DNA from: Chromatiales bacterium
Lineage (GTDB): Bacteria; Pseudomonadota; Gammaproteobacteria; RBG-16-57-12
Reading direction: 5' to 3'
NCBI GenBank assembly: GCA_026989455.1
Contig: JALSJH010000105.1
Location: 1-48,689 of the forward strand
DNA: 48,689 nucleotides
Of this stretch, positions 30,646 through 40,713 are shown piece by piece. How positions within the stretch are numbered: the stretch's first letter is position 1; every line of letters begins with the position of its first letter. Below the pieces are notes generated by a model. The model searched no databases and had not been told where the DNA came from. It was given only the letters and a program-made list of their open reading frames with translations. The position numbers and the translations under genes are program-made.

Positions 30646-31836
30646 TTACTCAATAATCTTAGCAACAACGCCCGCACCAACTGTGCGACCACCTTCACGG
30701 ATTGCAAAACGCAGGCCGTCTTCCATTGCGATGGGAGCGATCAGCGATACCGTCATCTGCACGTTATCACCTGGCATCACCATCTCTACACCCTCTGGCA
30801 GATCACACGCACCGGTTACATCCGTGGTACGGAAGTAAAACTGCGGACGATAGCCATTAAAGAATGGCGTATGTCGGCCACCCTCATCTTTGCTCAACAC
30901 ATAGACTTCTGCTTCAAACTTGGTGTGAGGATTGATTGAACCAGGCTGACAAAGCACTTGTCCGCGCTCAACATCTTCACGCTTGGTGCCGCGCAACAAC
31001 AGACCAACATTGTCGCCTGCACGCCCTTCATCAAGCAGCTTGCGGAACATTTCAACACCAGTACAGATCGTTTTTACGGTCTCTTTGATGCCGACAATTT
31101 CAACTTCTTCACCTACCTTGATGATACCGCGCTCGATACGACCCGTTACCACGGTGCCGCGACCAGAGATCGAGAAAACATCCTCAACCGGCATCAGGAA
31201 TGCACCATCAATAGCACGCTCAGGCTCTGGAATGTAGCTATCCATTGCTTCAACCAGCTTAATAATGGCCGGAACACCAATCTCAGATTGATCGCCTTCC
31301 AATGCCTTTAATGCAGAGCCGATAACAACCGGCGTATCGTCACCTGGGAAGTCGTACTTGTCGAGAAGCTCGCGAACTTCCATTTCAACCAGCTCAAGCA
31401 GCTCGTCATCATCTACCATGTCCGCTTTATTGAGGAACACAACAATATAAGGAACACCGACCTGACGTGAAAGCAGTATATGCTCACGGGTTTGCGGCAT
31501 TGGACCATCGGCCGCCGAACATACCAGAATCGCACCATCCATCTGCGCGGCACCGGTGATCATGTTTTTCACATAGTCAGCATGGCCTGGGCAATCAACG
31601 TGCGCGTAGTGGCGCGAGTCTGATTCATATTCAACGTGCGCTGTGGCAATTGTAATACCACGGGCACGCTCTTCAGGTGCGCCATCTATCTGGTCATAAG
31701 CTTTAAACTCACCACCATGCGCCTCAGCCATACATTTGGTGATTGCCGCAGTCAGGGTGGTTTTACCGTGATCTACGTGACCGATAGTGCCAACATTAAC
31801 ATGCGGCTTGTTGCGTTCAAATTTTTCCTTGGACAT
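30646..31836 (-). CDS. tufB: Elongation factor Tu, copy B (ATG start)
   Basis: 396 residues with the same GTPase motifs as TufA ([20 protein letters not shown]). It starts with ATG and has Asn at residue 9. Its nucleotide sequence matches tufA exactly over 1146 nt. The nine differences all fall in the first 45 nt of the gene. It follows tRNA-Tyr, Gly and Thr, the same tRNA-tufB context as in E. coli, which points to an ancient locus kept similar by recombination with tufA. Confidence 0.98.
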   Translation of the reverse strand: MSKEKFERNKPHVNVGTIGHVDHGKTTLTAAITKCMAEAHGGEFKAYDQIDGAPEERARGITIATAHVEYESDSRHYAHVDCPGHADYVKNMITGAAQMDGAILVCSAADGPMPQTREHILLSRQVGVPYIVVFLNKADMVDDDELLELVEMEVRELLDKYDFPGDDTPVVIGSALKALEGDQSEIGVPAIIKLVEAMDSYIPEPERAIDGAFLMPVEDVFSISGRGTVVTGRIERGIIKVGEEVEIVGIKETVKTICTGVEMFRKLLDEGRAGDNVGLLLRGTKREDVERGQVLCQPGSINPHTKFEAEVYVLSKDEGGRHTPFFNGYRPQFYFRTTDVTGACDLPEGVEMVMPGDNVQMTVSLIAPIAMEDGLRFAIREGGRTVGAGVVAKIIE

Positions 31837-31889
31837 CTGCGGACCCCCTAAGCTGAGTGAGTGAATGATAAATATTAAAAACTAAAACG

Positions 31890-31965
31890 TGGAGCCCATA
31901 ACCGGAATTGAACCGGTGACCTCATCCTTACCAAGGATGTGCTCTACCGACTGAGCTATATGGGC
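31890..31965 (-). tRNA. tRNA-Thr (anticodon GGU)
   Basis: A 76-nt cloverleaf starting GCCCATATAGCTCAGTCGG, anticodon loop CTTGGTA giving GGU, T-arm CCGGTTCAATTCCGG, encoded CCA. It is the third tRNA of the Tyr-Gly-Thr-tufB operon and lies 53 nt before tufB. Confidence 0.97.
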
Positions 31966-31993
31966 CTAAATCTTTTTGAGCACAATCAAAAAA

Positions 31994-32067
<74 letters not shown>

Positions 32068-32093
32068 AATTACCTGTACGCCCACCTAAAATA

Positions 32094-32178
<85 letters not shown>

Positions 32179-32189
32179 AAGTGCTGCGC

Positions 32190-32218
32190 ATTCTGATCGA
32201 GATGATTCCACATGTCAA
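32190..32218 (-). promoter_or_regulatory. Promoter of the tRNA-tufB(-secE-nusG) transcript
   Basis: On the minus strand a perfect TTGACA (32213-32218) and CAGAAT (32190-32195) are separated by 17 nt, followed by the GC-rich discriminator GCGCAGC. tRNA-Tyr begins 11 nt after the -10. A stable-RNA-type promoter driving tufB links EF-Tu supply to tRNA synthesis. Confidence 0.75.
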
Positions 32219-32352
32219 CACCCAATATGTTAATTTGGCCTTTACCCCAGCGCGCTGCCGTCTAGCATGCTATAAAGTAACCACATATCAGCGCCCAAAA
32301 CACCGAAACTGAGAGCAACTTTTCCATAAGAGATCCAGGGGAGACATTATCT

Positions 32353-33876
32353 GTGGCACATATTAAGAACCATGATCTGATCCAAAGCATTGCCGATGCC
32401 TTTCAGTATATCTCGTACTATCACCCCCAAGATTTCATCGATGCAATGCACAACGCCTACATCAGTGAGCAGTCACCCGCTGCGAAAGAGGCCATGGCAC
32501 AAATCCTCATCAACTCGAAGATGTGCGCTGAGGGCAAGCGACCCATCTGCCAAGACACCGGGACCGCGGTTGTCTTTATAAAGGTCGGCATGAATGTCTC
32601 ATGGGAAGGCGACCAATCGATTACTGATTTAATCAATGAAGGAGTTCGCCGTGCCTATACTAATACTAGCAACCCACTGCGTGCCTCTATCGTCTCACCG
32701 CCCACCGGCTCCCGCACAAACACCCATGACAACACGCCCGCTATTATTCACTACGAAGTGGTTACGGGCGACAGAGTTGAGGTTATCTGCGCGGCTAAGG
32801 GCGGTGGATCCGAGAATAAAGCCCGTTTCACCATATTAAACCCAACCGATAACCTGACCCGCTGGATTTTAGAGACGATACCCACGCTTGGCGCTGGCTG
32901 GTGCCCCCCTGGGGTTCTTGGTGTCGGCATTGGTGGCACCCCCGAAAAGGCGATGCTGATGGCAAAAGAGTCATTGATGGCCCCTATCGACATCCATGAG
33001 ATACAAGCCAGGGGAGCACAAAATAAGATCGAGAAACTCAGGCTCGAACTGCATGAGAAAATAAATGATCTCGGCATTGGCGCACAGGGGCTTGGCGGCA
33101 TAACCACGGTGCTCGATGTCAAAATTATGGAGTTCCCCTGCCATGCGGCATCACTCCCTGTCGCCATCATTCCAAACTGCGCCGCCACTCGCCACATCCA
33201 CTTCACACTCAACGGCAGCGGCCCCGCAAAGCTGACACCACCCCGCCTGAGTGACTGGCCCACCATTAGCCATGCCAATGAAACGCATTCGCAGCACATC
33301 GACCTCAACACCCTCACCCACGAGCAGACAAAAAGCTGGCAACCTGGCGATTCATTACTGCTTTCAGGAACAATTTTAACTGCTCGTGATGCTGCCCACA
33401 AACGACTGGCAGAGCTGATAGCCGACGGATCTGGCACACCGGAAAGTGTCGACCTAGCCAATCGCTTTATCTATTATGTCGGCCCTGTTGATCCCATCAA
33501 AGGCGAGGCCGTCGGCCCAGCCGGACCGACCACATCGACACGCATGGATAAGTTTACCGATGTGATGCTCGATAACACCGGAATTCTTGGCATGATTGGA
33601 AAGGCGGAGCGCGGCCCCGATACCATCGCCTCAATCAAACGACATCAATCGGTCTATTTAATTGCAACAGGCGGCGCCGCTTATTTGATATCAAAGGCCA
33701 TTCGTTCAGCCAAAGTTGTTGCCTTTGCTGAATTAGGCATGGAGGCGATTTATGAGTTTGAGGTGGTGGATATGCCAGTGACCGTGGCCGTTGATTCAAC
33801 GGGTGCATCAATACACCAAAGCGGGCCAAGAGAGTGGAAGGTTAAGATAGAAGATATGAAAAGGCACCCAAAGTAG
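32353..33876 (+). CDS. fumA: Class I (iron-sulfur) fumarate hydratase (GTG start)
   Basis: Converts fumarate and malate in the TCA cycle using an oxygen-sensitive [4Fe-4S] cluster. The 507-residue protein fuses the alpha-type region (about 10-290) and beta-type C-terminal region (about 325-500), as in FumA/FumB. Candidate cluster ligands are Cys66 (RPICQDTGT), Cys184 (GWCPPG) and Cys276 (PNCAATRH). Other signatures are SPPTGSRTNTHDN and GPAGPTTSTRMDKF. The start is GTG with GGGGAG about 10 nt upstream. The shared upstream region holds the divergent tRNA-Tyr promoter. FumA versus FumB cannot be told apart by sequence inspection. Confidence 0.95.
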   Translation: MAHIKNHDLIQSIADAFQYISYYHPQDFIDAMHNAYISEQSPAAKEAMAQILINSKMCAEGKRPICQDTGTAVVFIKVGMNVSWEGDQSITDLINEGVRRAYTNTSNPLRASIVSPPTGSRTNTHDNTPAIIHYEVVTGDRVEVICAAKGGGSENKARFTILNPTDNLTRWILETIPTLGAGWCPPGVLGVGIGGTPEKAMLMAKESLMAPIDIHEIQARGAQNKIEKLRLELHEKINDLGIGAQGLGGITTVLDVKIMEFPCHAASLPVAIIPNCAATRHIHFTLNGSGPAKLTPPRLSDWPTISHANETHSQHIDLNTLTHEQTKSWQPGDSLLLSGTILTARDAAHKRLAELIADGSGTPESVDLANRFIYYVGPVDPIKGEAVGPAGPTTSTRMDKFTDVMLDNTGILGMIGKAERGPDTIASIKRHQSVYLIATGGAAYLISKAIRSAKVVAFAELGMEAIYEFEVVDMPVTVAVDSTGASIHQSGPREWKVKIEDMKRHPK

Positions 33877-33878
33877 GC

Positions 33879-34196
33879 TCAGCGCACATCAACCGTCTCC
33901 TGCTGTGACTTCAGCGCTGCATCTCGCGCCAAAATCGCATCTTCTCTTGCGGAGTCATACCAGCGACGCTGCAACTTCAGCTCGGCTGATTTCAGATGGT
34001 CTTCTGCCAACTCCAACAGCTTGCTTTGCTGAGCATCAATACCCGATGTTTTTGCTGCTTGCACTGCTTGCCGAGCATCACTCATCTCTTGAATGGGTGC
34101 TGCCGCACACGCAAACAACATGAAAGAGCAGCAGAAAACCAATCCGCGAGTTGCGATATTTTTAGCTAAAAAAAGGTTTTTTTGCTTAAATATCAC
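33879..34196 (-). CDS. Small lipoprotein, DUF4398-like (GTG start)
   Basis: 105 residues from the GTG at 34194-34196, which has GGGAG 8 nt upstream. The longer open frame has no better start. A basic N-terminus and hydrophobic stretch (RGLVFCCSFMLFAC) end in the lipobox L27-F28-A29-C30, so it should be lipidated at Cys30. The mature part is helical and charged, with SDARQAVQAAKTSG and LEKAEDHLKSAELKLQ-like repeats (here LELAEDHLKSAELKLQRRWYDSAR), typical of DUF4398 envelope proteins of unknown function. It converges on fumA with only 2 nt between stops. Confidence 0.7.
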   Translation of the reverse strand: MIFKQKNLFLAKNIATRGLVFCCSFMLFACAAAPIQEMSDARQAVQAAKTSGIDAQQSKLLELAEDHLKSAELKLQRRWYDSAREDAILARDAALKSQQETVDVR

Positions 34197-34288
34197 TACT
34201 AACACTCCCTTTACCCATAACAGTGTGTGGAAATTAGCACCCACCCACAAGGCTGTCAAGAGAGCATCCACCAGCCCATCGCTTGCAA

Positions 34289-34306
34289 GGGAAGCTCTGA
34301 TCAAGT
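34289..34306 (+). repeat. Solo 18-bp copy of the MITE terminal repeat
   Basis: GGGAAGCTCTGATCAAGT matches the terminal sequence of the element at 48046-48203 at 16 of 17 shared positions. No second inverted end or internal sequence was seen nearby. It may be a remnant left by a deleted insertion sequence, or chance similarity. Confidence 0.4.
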
Positions 34307-34436
34307 TTTATGCGAACCTATGATAGATACTTGGCAATCAAAACAAGCCACCCCCGAAATAACCGTTATCATTCCGGGCGTATAGATTTTACTTCAAATC
34401 GAGGCAAAATATGAAGCGCCGAGTAGTTACAAATAA

Positions 34437-35045
<609 letters not shown>

Positions 35046-35046
35046 T

Positions 35047-35760
35047 TTACGCTTGACGCTCTTTTTCTAAAAATGATCGAACGAAAGGGATCGTCAATTT
35101 ACGCTTTGCGGCCAGCGAAGCTTGGTCCAGACGGTCAAATAACTCAAAGAGCGTACTCATATTGCGTGGGGAGCGCTTAAGCAGATAGCTTAAAACCTCT
35201 TCTGGCAGTGCAAAACCCCGAAAAGTCGCCCGCTGCTGTAACGCATAGCCTTTCTGCTCATCGTCCAAGCATTGCAGATGATAGATCAACCCATGGGCCA
35301 AACGTGATGCCAAATCTGCCAAACAGAGACCCAGCGACAACGGTGGTGCATGGGCGGTAACCACTAGTCGACCGCCCTGCATCTGGATTCTGTTATAGAG
35401 ATGAAAAATAGCCTCTTCCCACTCGGCACTGCCGACAATCGAGCCCACATCATCTAGGCAAACCAAGCTCATCGCTTCCAATCCTGAAAGGATTTCACAG
35501 GATAAATCAGCCGCTTTTTTTAATGGAAGATAAACTGTCGCGCCACCCGCCGAGCCTGCCTCATGACATAGCGCTTGCAGTAGATGGCTTTTACCTGAAC
35601 CCTCCCCACCCCACAGAAAGATAAAGCCGGGCGCTGATTGTCGCGCCAACTTCATCAGCCCTTGCAGCGCCTCTTGGTTACCAGCGGGGTAGAAGTTCGC
35701 AAAACTCGCATTATCTTTTAATTGAACACCCAGGGTTAGCTGATCAGCCATTGAACTCAT
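35047..35760 (-). CDS. hda: DnaA regulatory inactivator Hda
   Basis: 237 residues resembling DnaA domain III without the DNA-binding domain. Hda promotes hydrolysis of DnaA-ATP while bound to the beta clamp, limiting re-initiation of replication. The clamp-binding motif is near the N-terminus (QLTLGV, about 7-12). Walker A is GGEGSGKSHLL, and the Walker B-like motif is SLVCLDDVGS. The start at Met4 is an alternative. It lies 6 nt after the perM stop, so the two are probably co-transcribed with the DUF2066 gene. Confidence 0.93.
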   Translation of the reverse strand: MSSMADQLTLGVQLKDNASFANFYPAGNQEALQGLMKLARQSAPGFIFLWGGEGSGKSHLLQALCHEAGSAGGATVYLPLKKAADLSCEILSGLEAMSLVCLDDVGSIVGSAEWEEAIFHLYNRIQMQGGRLVVTAHAPPLSLGLCLADLASRLAHGLIYHLQCLDDEQKGYALQQRATFRGFALPEEVLSYLLKRSPRNMSTLFELFDRLDQASLAAKRKLTIPFVRSFLEKERQA

Positions 35761-35766
35761 TAATCT

Positions 35767-36846
35767 CTACTGCCCATAAATACGGCTCTGCAGATAGCGC
35801 TCGTGCATATGCCGTAACACCACCATCAGCACTGCGGCTACCGGAAGTGCCAGCAAGATACCAAAGAAACCAAACAGCTGACCACCCGCCATCACCGCAA
35901 AAATAACCGCCACCGGATGCAAACCAATTCGATCACCTACCAGCTTCGGTGTTAAAACAAAGCTTTCCAGCAACTGCCCCACACCAAAAACAGCCACCAC
36001 CGCCAGCAACACGCCAAACTCCTGGAACTGTAGATAAGCGGCTACCGTTGCCAAGCCCGCGCCAACAATAAAACCGAGGTAGGGGACAAAGCTAACCAGC
36101 CCAGCGATCACCCCGATCAATAGCGAAAACTCCAACCCCACCAACCACAAGCCCATGGAATAGACCGTCGCCAACGCTAACATCACCAGCAGCTGACCAC
36201 GCAGAAAGGCGCTCAACACCACATCTGACTCAACGATCAGCTTTACCGTGTCACCCTCCCACGCACGGGGAATCAACTCACGCAAGCGACCAATAAAAAA
36301 GTCCCAATCTCGCAGCAGATAAAAAGTCACCACCGGGATCAAAATAAGGTTGGCCAACCACGCCAACATCATCAAGCCTGAGCTAAAAACAGAACCCACG
36401 AAAGCCTTGGCAAAACCACCCGCCTGTTGCCAGCGTTCAGCAATTAGGCTTTTAACGGCCGCCAAATTAAAGAGTTCAGGGTCAAGGCCCAGCTTTGCAA
36501 CCACCGCCGGTACCCAGTGCTGCTGAAGATACTCCAGATAGTGCGGCAACTTAGCAAACAAGGTAACGATCTGCTGCTGTAATAGAGGCAAAAACACCAA
36601 TATAACCAGAAGACAGGCCGACAAGATGCCAACAAAAACAGCCGAAACACCGGCCGCCCGAGGCACCCCACGCGCCTCCAAACGATCTACCAGTGGGTCA
36701 CCCATATAGGCGAGAAATGCCGAAACAACAAACGGTGTCAATATGGGAGAGAAGAGGTAGAGCAAGCCACCCGCTGACAACAACGCCAAAAGTAATACCA
36801 CCCGATCAATGCTACTCAATGGTGGGTGTTTATCTGGGGATGACAT
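35767..36846 (-). CDS. perM: AI-2E family / PerM-type inner-membrane protein
   Basis: 359 residues with about seven to eight hydrophobic segments, including an N-terminal pair (about 15-50), a long segment around 70-90, and a C-terminal block of tandem segments (210-345). The family motif PYLGFIVGAG and the terminal GGQLFGFFGILLALPVAAVL are present. This family ranges from autoinducer-2 exporters to Na+/H+ antiporters. The position next to hda and purM is the classic gammaproteobacterial perM locus. The substrate is not known. Confidence 0.85.
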   Translation of the reverse strand: MSSPDKHPPLSSIDRVVLLLALLSAGGLLYLFSPILTPFVVSAFLAYMGDPLVDRLEARGVPRAAGVSAVFVGILSACLLVILVFLPLLQQQIVTLFAKLPHYLEYLQQHWVPAVVAKLGLDPELFNLAAVKSLIAERWQQAGGFAKAFVGSVFSSGLMMLAWLANLILIPVVTFYLLRDWDFFIGRLRELIPRAWEGDTVKLIVESDVVLSAFLRGQLLVMLALATVYSMGLWLVGLEFSLLIGVIAGLVSFVPYLGFIVGAGLATVAAYLQFQEFGVLLAVVAVFGVGQLLESFVLTPKLVGDRIGLHPVAVIFAVMAGGQLFGFFGILLALPVAAVLMVVLRHMHERYLQSRIYGQ

Positions 36847-36891
36847 AATATGTAATACCTGATGTTAGTTGACTACTTCGGCCGTACCCGA

Positions 36892-38058
36892 CTATGGGTT
36901 CAACTGATAATGCTGCTCAATTTCGCGCTCAAAGGGATCGCCACCACCCACTAAGGGGCGTAACTGCCGCCCCAAGGCCAACAACCGCTCAACCACCCCG
37001 CGCTCACCCAGCGCCTCCAGCTCAATCAGCAACGTCCCTTCTGAAGCCTCTTTAATAAAAACACTCTTAACAACATCGAGGCCAGAGAGATACTCAGTCA
37101 CCCGCGCATACGCTGCCAAATCAGTCACACCGTGAATGCGCAGCAGAATCTTGTTTTTTTGATTAACATCCAAGTGCTGAGCAAAGCGCCCCCCCAACCG
37201 ATCCAACAATAGATTGAGGCCCTCCTCAAGCCCTGCCTCTAATCCGGGCGACTCTTGGTAAACCACAGGGGATTGGTCATCACCTAGTAACTGCCACTGA
37301 ACCCGCCAGATCGTCTCATTCAATTGCTGCAAACGACCCACCGCTACCTTATTCGGCTGGTAGCGCTTAGAGGCTTTAAAAATAGGCTCCTCAAATCCAC
37401 CCAGAATATCACCTACCGCAATGCTTTGTTGATCCTGAAAATCGAGTAGCGGCAACCACAGTGGAATCCCGCGCTGCTGAGATATTTTCACCACTTGAGC
37501 CTGAAGATCCGGCAGCACCTCTCCCCCCAGAATGGTACGCTCACCCGATTGCTCTATCACCAACCACAATAGCAGTGCTGGGCGCTCCTTACCCCAAATG
37601 GGCAATGCCGCATCCATGAGCGCCTGATTCACCATCGATTCACCAAAGCGAACCCATAGCAGATAAGGTTCGGGTGGGGCTTCTGCTATATCAGCCTCGC
37701 CCTCCTCCCGCGCAACCTCATCTGAGCGATTGGATGATGCCCAACCAAGAGCCGCCGGGGCAGCTAACGAATCCTGATACTCGCGCCACGCTGGATTAAC
37801 CTTAAATCGAAACTGCTGTGTAAAGCGAGAGACGTTGCGTGATAATGATTTAACCACATCGGGATCGAGCTGGCGCTGACCAACCACTTTAATTAAAACT
37901 TGTTGAAATGCCAACGGCAGCACACGGTCACGCTCACTGTCTGTTTGCCTTGCGACCGGCACCTCTGCCTCATAAAGCCCCTCTACGGTGGCCGCTTGCA
38001 CTCCGCTGTAGAATAATCCACACCATAACAACGAAAAAAGGTAAAATAGTCGATTCAT
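36892..38058 (-). CDS. DUF2066 domain-containing exported protein
   Basis: 388 residues from the ATG at 38056-38058. The preceding in-frame Cys-rich extension looks non-coding. A signal peptide (MNRLFYLFSLLWCGLFYSGVQA, cut as two parts around residue 22) leads into ATVEGLYEAEVPVARQTDSERDRVLPLAFQQVLIKVVGQRQLDP, the DUF2066 hallmark. The C-terminal portion (about 290-370) alternates strands and helices. No molecular function is established for the family. It is divergent from purM and upstream of perM and hda, a conserved order. No strong ribosome-binding site is visible. Confidence 0.8.
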   Translation of the reverse strand: MNRLFYLFSLLWCGLFYSGVQAATVEGLYEAEVPVARQTDSERDRVLPLAFQQVLIKVVGQRQLDPDVVKSLSRNVSRFTQQFRFKVNPAWREYQDSLAAPAALGWASSNRSDEVAREEGEADIAEAPPEPYLLWVRFGESMVNQALMDAALPIWGKERPALLLWLVIEQSGERTILGGEVLPDLQAQVVKISQQRGIPLWLPLLDFQDQQSIAVGDILGGFEEPIFKASKRYQPNKVAVGRLQQLNETIWRVQWQLLGDDQSPVVYQESPGLEAGLEEGLNLLLDRLGGRFAQHLDVNQKNKILLRIHGVTDLAAYARVTEYLSGLDVVKSVFIKEASEGTLLIELEALGERGVVERLLALGRQLRPLVGGGDPFEREIEQHYQLNP

Positions 38059-38129
38059 GAGGTGCACGCTAAGCAAGCTTGGCACGCAAGTCAAGCGATA
38101 GCACCCCATACAGGGTAATTCGCAGCCGT

Positions 38130-38146
38130 GGGAGCACCCCGCTCCC
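38130..38146 (+). other. Hairpin in the purM leader
   Basis: GGGAGC and GCTCCC form a perfect 6-bp stem with the 5-nt loop ACCCC, ending 31 nt before the purM start, in the 119-nt divergent gap. No T-tract follows. It may be a leader structure or a remnant of a regulatory site. A PurR operator was not identified. Confidence 0.4.
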
Positions 38147-38177
38147 CTTGTAATCAAGCATTTTCAGGAGTCCTTGA

Positions 38178-39230
38178 GTGAACGACAAATCCACAGCCAA
38201 TCCTTCTCTAAACTACCGCGATGCGGGTGTTGATATTGATGCGGGCAGCCGCCTAGTCGAGCGCATTAAACCGATTGTTGCAAAAACCCAACGCCCCGAG
38301 GTGATCGGTGGATTAGGTGGCTTCGGCGCGCTGTTTGAGATCCCACTGGATCGCTATAAAAAACCAGTTTTGGTCTCGGGTACCGATGGCGTTGGCACCA
38401 AGCTAAAGTTGGCGATGGAGATGAAAAAACACGACACCATCGGCATCGACCTTGTCGCCATGTGCGTTAACGACCTCATCGTTCAAGGTGCCGAGCCGCT
38501 CTTCTTCCTTGATTACTACGCCACCGGCAAACTTGATGTAGAGAATGGTGTCGACATCGTTAAAGGCATTGCAGAAGGGTGCCTACAGTCAGGTGCCGCG
38601 TTGATTGGTGGTGAGACCGCAGAGATGCCAGGCATGTACCAAGGCGAAGATTATGACCTGGCCGGTTTCTGCGTCGGTATTGTCGAAAAAGAGGCCGCCA
38701 TTGATGGCAGCAAAGTTAAAGCGGGTGACACCTTAATAGGCATCGCCTCCAGCGGGCCTCACTCCAACGGTTACTCGCTGATACGCAAAATAATCGCCGT
38801 CAGCGGTGCCTCACTGAGCGATACCTTTGGCGACAGCACCCTTGGGGATGCACTCCTCACCCCGACACGCATCTATATCAAACCACTGTTAGCCCTGTTA
38901 AAAGAGGTCGAACTACACGCACTCTCTCACATCACCGGCGGTGGCTTGCTAGAGAACATTCCACGGGTTCTGCCGAAAAACTGTGCCGCAAAACTGAATG
39001 CTGATGCGCTAACACTACCCGCCATCTTTCAGTGGCTGCAAGAGCAGGGCAACATCGAACTGAGTGAGATGTATCGCACCTTCAACTGCGGAATCGGCAT
39101 GGTCATTTGCCTCCCCGAAGAGCACGCCGATCAAGCAGTAGAGTTCCTCAATCAGCACGGCGAAAAAGCGTGGAAGCTGGGTGAAATCATCACCATAGAG
39201 GCAGGCACTGAGCAGGTCATTATCGAGTAA
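38178..39230 (+). CDS. purM: Phosphoribosylformylglycinamidine cyclo-ligase (GTG start)
   Basis: Forms aminoimidazole ribotide from FGAM with ATP in purine synthesis. The 350-residue protein has the PurM signature [29 protein letters not shown] (about 50-78), [12 protein letters not shown] and the C-terminal [15 protein letters not shown]-type block (here [17 protein letters not shown]). The start is GTG at 38178, with AGGAG 7 nt upstream. purN follows after 5 nt, so the two form the usual purMN operon. Confidence 0.97.
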   Translation: MNDKSTANPSLNYRDAGVDIDAGSRLVERIKPIVAKTQRPEVIGGLGGFGALFEIPLDRYKKPVLVSGTDGVGTKLKLAMEMKKHDTIGIDLVAMCVNDLIVQGAEPLFFLDYYATGKLDVENGVDIVKGIAEGCLQSGAALIGGETAEMPGMYQGEDYDLAGFCVGIVEKEAAIDGSKVKAGDTLIGIASSGPHSNGYSLIRKIIAVSGASLSDTFGDSTLGDALLTPTRIYIKPLLALLKEVELHALSHITGGGLLENIPRVLPKNCAAKLNADALTLPAIFQWLQEQGNIELSEMYRTFNCGIGMVICLPEEHADQAVEFLNQHGEKAWKLGEIITIEAGTEQVIIE

Positions 39231-39235
39231 TCAAT

Positions 39236-39922
39236 ATGAGCAGTGCAAAGCAAAAAATCGCAGTGGTTGTGCTCATTTCAGGGAGCGGCAGCAACCTGCA
39301 AGCGATTATTGATGCCACGCAGCGCGGTGATCTCGATATTGAGATTAAAGCCGTCATTAGCAATCGCCCCGACGCACAAGGCTTGCAGCGTGCGGCCAAG
39401 GCGGGCATACCCATAGAGACCCTTGACCATAAAACATTCGCCAGCCGCGCCGAGTTTGACCACGCACTGCAACAGCGTATCGACCGCTACCAGCCTGAGC
39501 TGCTGGTTCTGGCCGGTTTCATGCGTATTCTCACCACCGAGTTTGTGCGCCACTATCAAGGGCGACTCTTAAACATTCACCCCTCACTCCTCCCCAAATA
39601 CCCCGGCCTCAACACTCACCAACGCGCCATCGAGACACAAGATAGCGAACACGGTGCCAGTGTCCACTTCGTCACCGAAGAGCTCGATGGCGGCCCCGTC
39701 ATCATACAAGGCCGTGTGGCGATACATGCAGGCGATACACCCACACAACTGGCCAAGCGGGTATTGCACACCGAACACCACATCTACCCACAAGCGATTC
39801 AGTGGTTTAGCCAAGGGCGACTCCAGCTGGCGGACAACCGTGTTTTATTTGATCAAAAACCACGCCATCAGCCTTTTGTTTTCAAGGCTAACGACAAAGC
39901 GCAATTAGAAAAAGAAGAGTAA
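39236..39922 (+). CDS. purN: Phosphoribosylglycinamide formyltransferase (folate-dependent)
   Basis: Transfers a formyl group from 10-formyl-THF to GAR in purine synthesis. Motifs are ISGSGSNLQAIID (about 14-26), the catalytic Asn-His-Pro in LNIHPSLLPKYPGLNTHQRAI, and HFVTEELDGGPVI carrying the catalytic Asp. At 228 residues it is slightly longer than E. coli PurN (212), because of a C-terminal extension. It is coupled to purM. The next gene starts immediately after its stop. Confidence 0.96.
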   Translation: MSSAKQKIAVVVLISGSGSNLQAIIDATQRGDLDIEIKAVISNRPDAQGLQRAAKAGIPIETLDHKTFASRAEFDHALQQRIDRYQPELLVLAGFMRILTTEFVRHYQGRLLNIHPSLLPKYPGLNTHQRAIETQDSEHGASVHFVTEELDGGPVIIQGRVAIHAGDTPTQLAKRVLHTEHHIYPQAIQWFSQGRLQLADNRVLFDQKPRHQPFVFKANDKAQLEKEE

Positions 39923-40573
39923 TTGAGCATTCAACGGTTATGGGGATGGTTTGCTCGATTCTATCGCTGGTTGGCAGAAGCAAAACTGGTCATCATGTGC
40001 CTTCTTATCATCACTGCAGCGGTGATGCTGGGCTTTAAAGCATGGCCGTCCGAAAGCTCGATTCGATCATCCGGCTATGCACTCCAACTCATCGGTATGG
40101 TTTTTGCCATAGGAGGCTTACTTGGCATTCGAAAGCACTTTAAACAACCTTCATTGAAAATCCTTGTCGTTAGCTGGCTCAGGCGATTTCCAAAGTGGAA
40201 AATAAAGAAGATTCTTGGTGAGGGCGGCGTAACGCTGAAAAGTTGTACAGCAGATGGAGAGGGGGAGCTGTGGAAGCAAGATGACCCATCAAAATCCGTT
40301 CAAAAGCGAATTGATAACATCATTGAAAACCTGGAAACCATTAGAAATAAACAGCGCGACCACTCTAAATCAATAGATGATTTAAAGAGTAGTCACGAAG
40401 AGCTCAAGCAAGACATAACTGCACAAACAAAAAATATAGAAGATGGAATCAGGGCTGATATAGAGTTACTCCATACGAGCGATATTACAACATCTCTCGC
40501 TGGCCTAATTTTATTATTGGTGGGAATATCAATGAGTACACTGGCACCTGAACTATATACATGGCTCTATTAA
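39923..40573 (+). CDS. Unrecognised inner-membrane protein with a central coiled coil (TTG start)
   Basis: 216 residues if it starts at the TTG directly after the purN TAA. I do not recognise a family. Two N-terminal hydrophobic segments (about 20-43 and 50-70) lead into a basic stretch. A long charged helix then runs from about 118 to 178, with heptad-like spacing and Asp/Lys/Glu/Gln-rich residues, predicted to be a coiled coil. A final hydrophobic segment (about 188-210) ends the protein. This resembles the architecture of membrane-anchored scaffold or stress proteins but gives no function. purN usually precedes other genes in related genomes. It is convergent with mtnD after a 140-nt gap. 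Confidence 0.65.
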   Translation: MSIQRLWGWFARFYRWLAEAKLVIMCLLIITAAVMLGFKAWPSESSIRSSGYALQLIGMVFAIGGLLGIRKHFKQPSLKILVVSWLRRFPKWKIKKILGEGGVTLKSCTADGEGELWKQDDPSKSVQKRIDNIIENLETIRNKQRDHSKSIDDLKSSHEELKQDITAQTKNIEDGIRADIELLHTSDITTSLAGLILLLVGISMSTLAPELYTWLY

Positions 40574-40713
40574 ACTGAGCACCTTTCATGAGAAATAGTT
40601 TTCGTTCCAGGCAGAGGCAAAAATAATCGAAAAACCGTGATTTACTTGAGTAAGTGAGGGCTTTTAGACCCCTTTAACACCGCTGGCGAATATACGGTGC
40701 AAGATGGCTTTAA

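Noticed and set aside
36892-38157. Longer start for the DUF2066 gene
   Set aside because: The extension is Cys-rich, lies in the divergent promoter gap and would hide the signal peptide.
38059-38177. PurR operator upstream of purM
   Set aside because: ACGCAAGTC resembles half of the site, but the symmetric half is missing.
40574-40713. Possible mobile remnant or terminator between the purMN-linked gene and mtnD
   Set aside because: Only weak stems (CACCG/CGGTG, TTAC/GTAA) and no T-tract or inverted ends; nothing firm enough to annotate.
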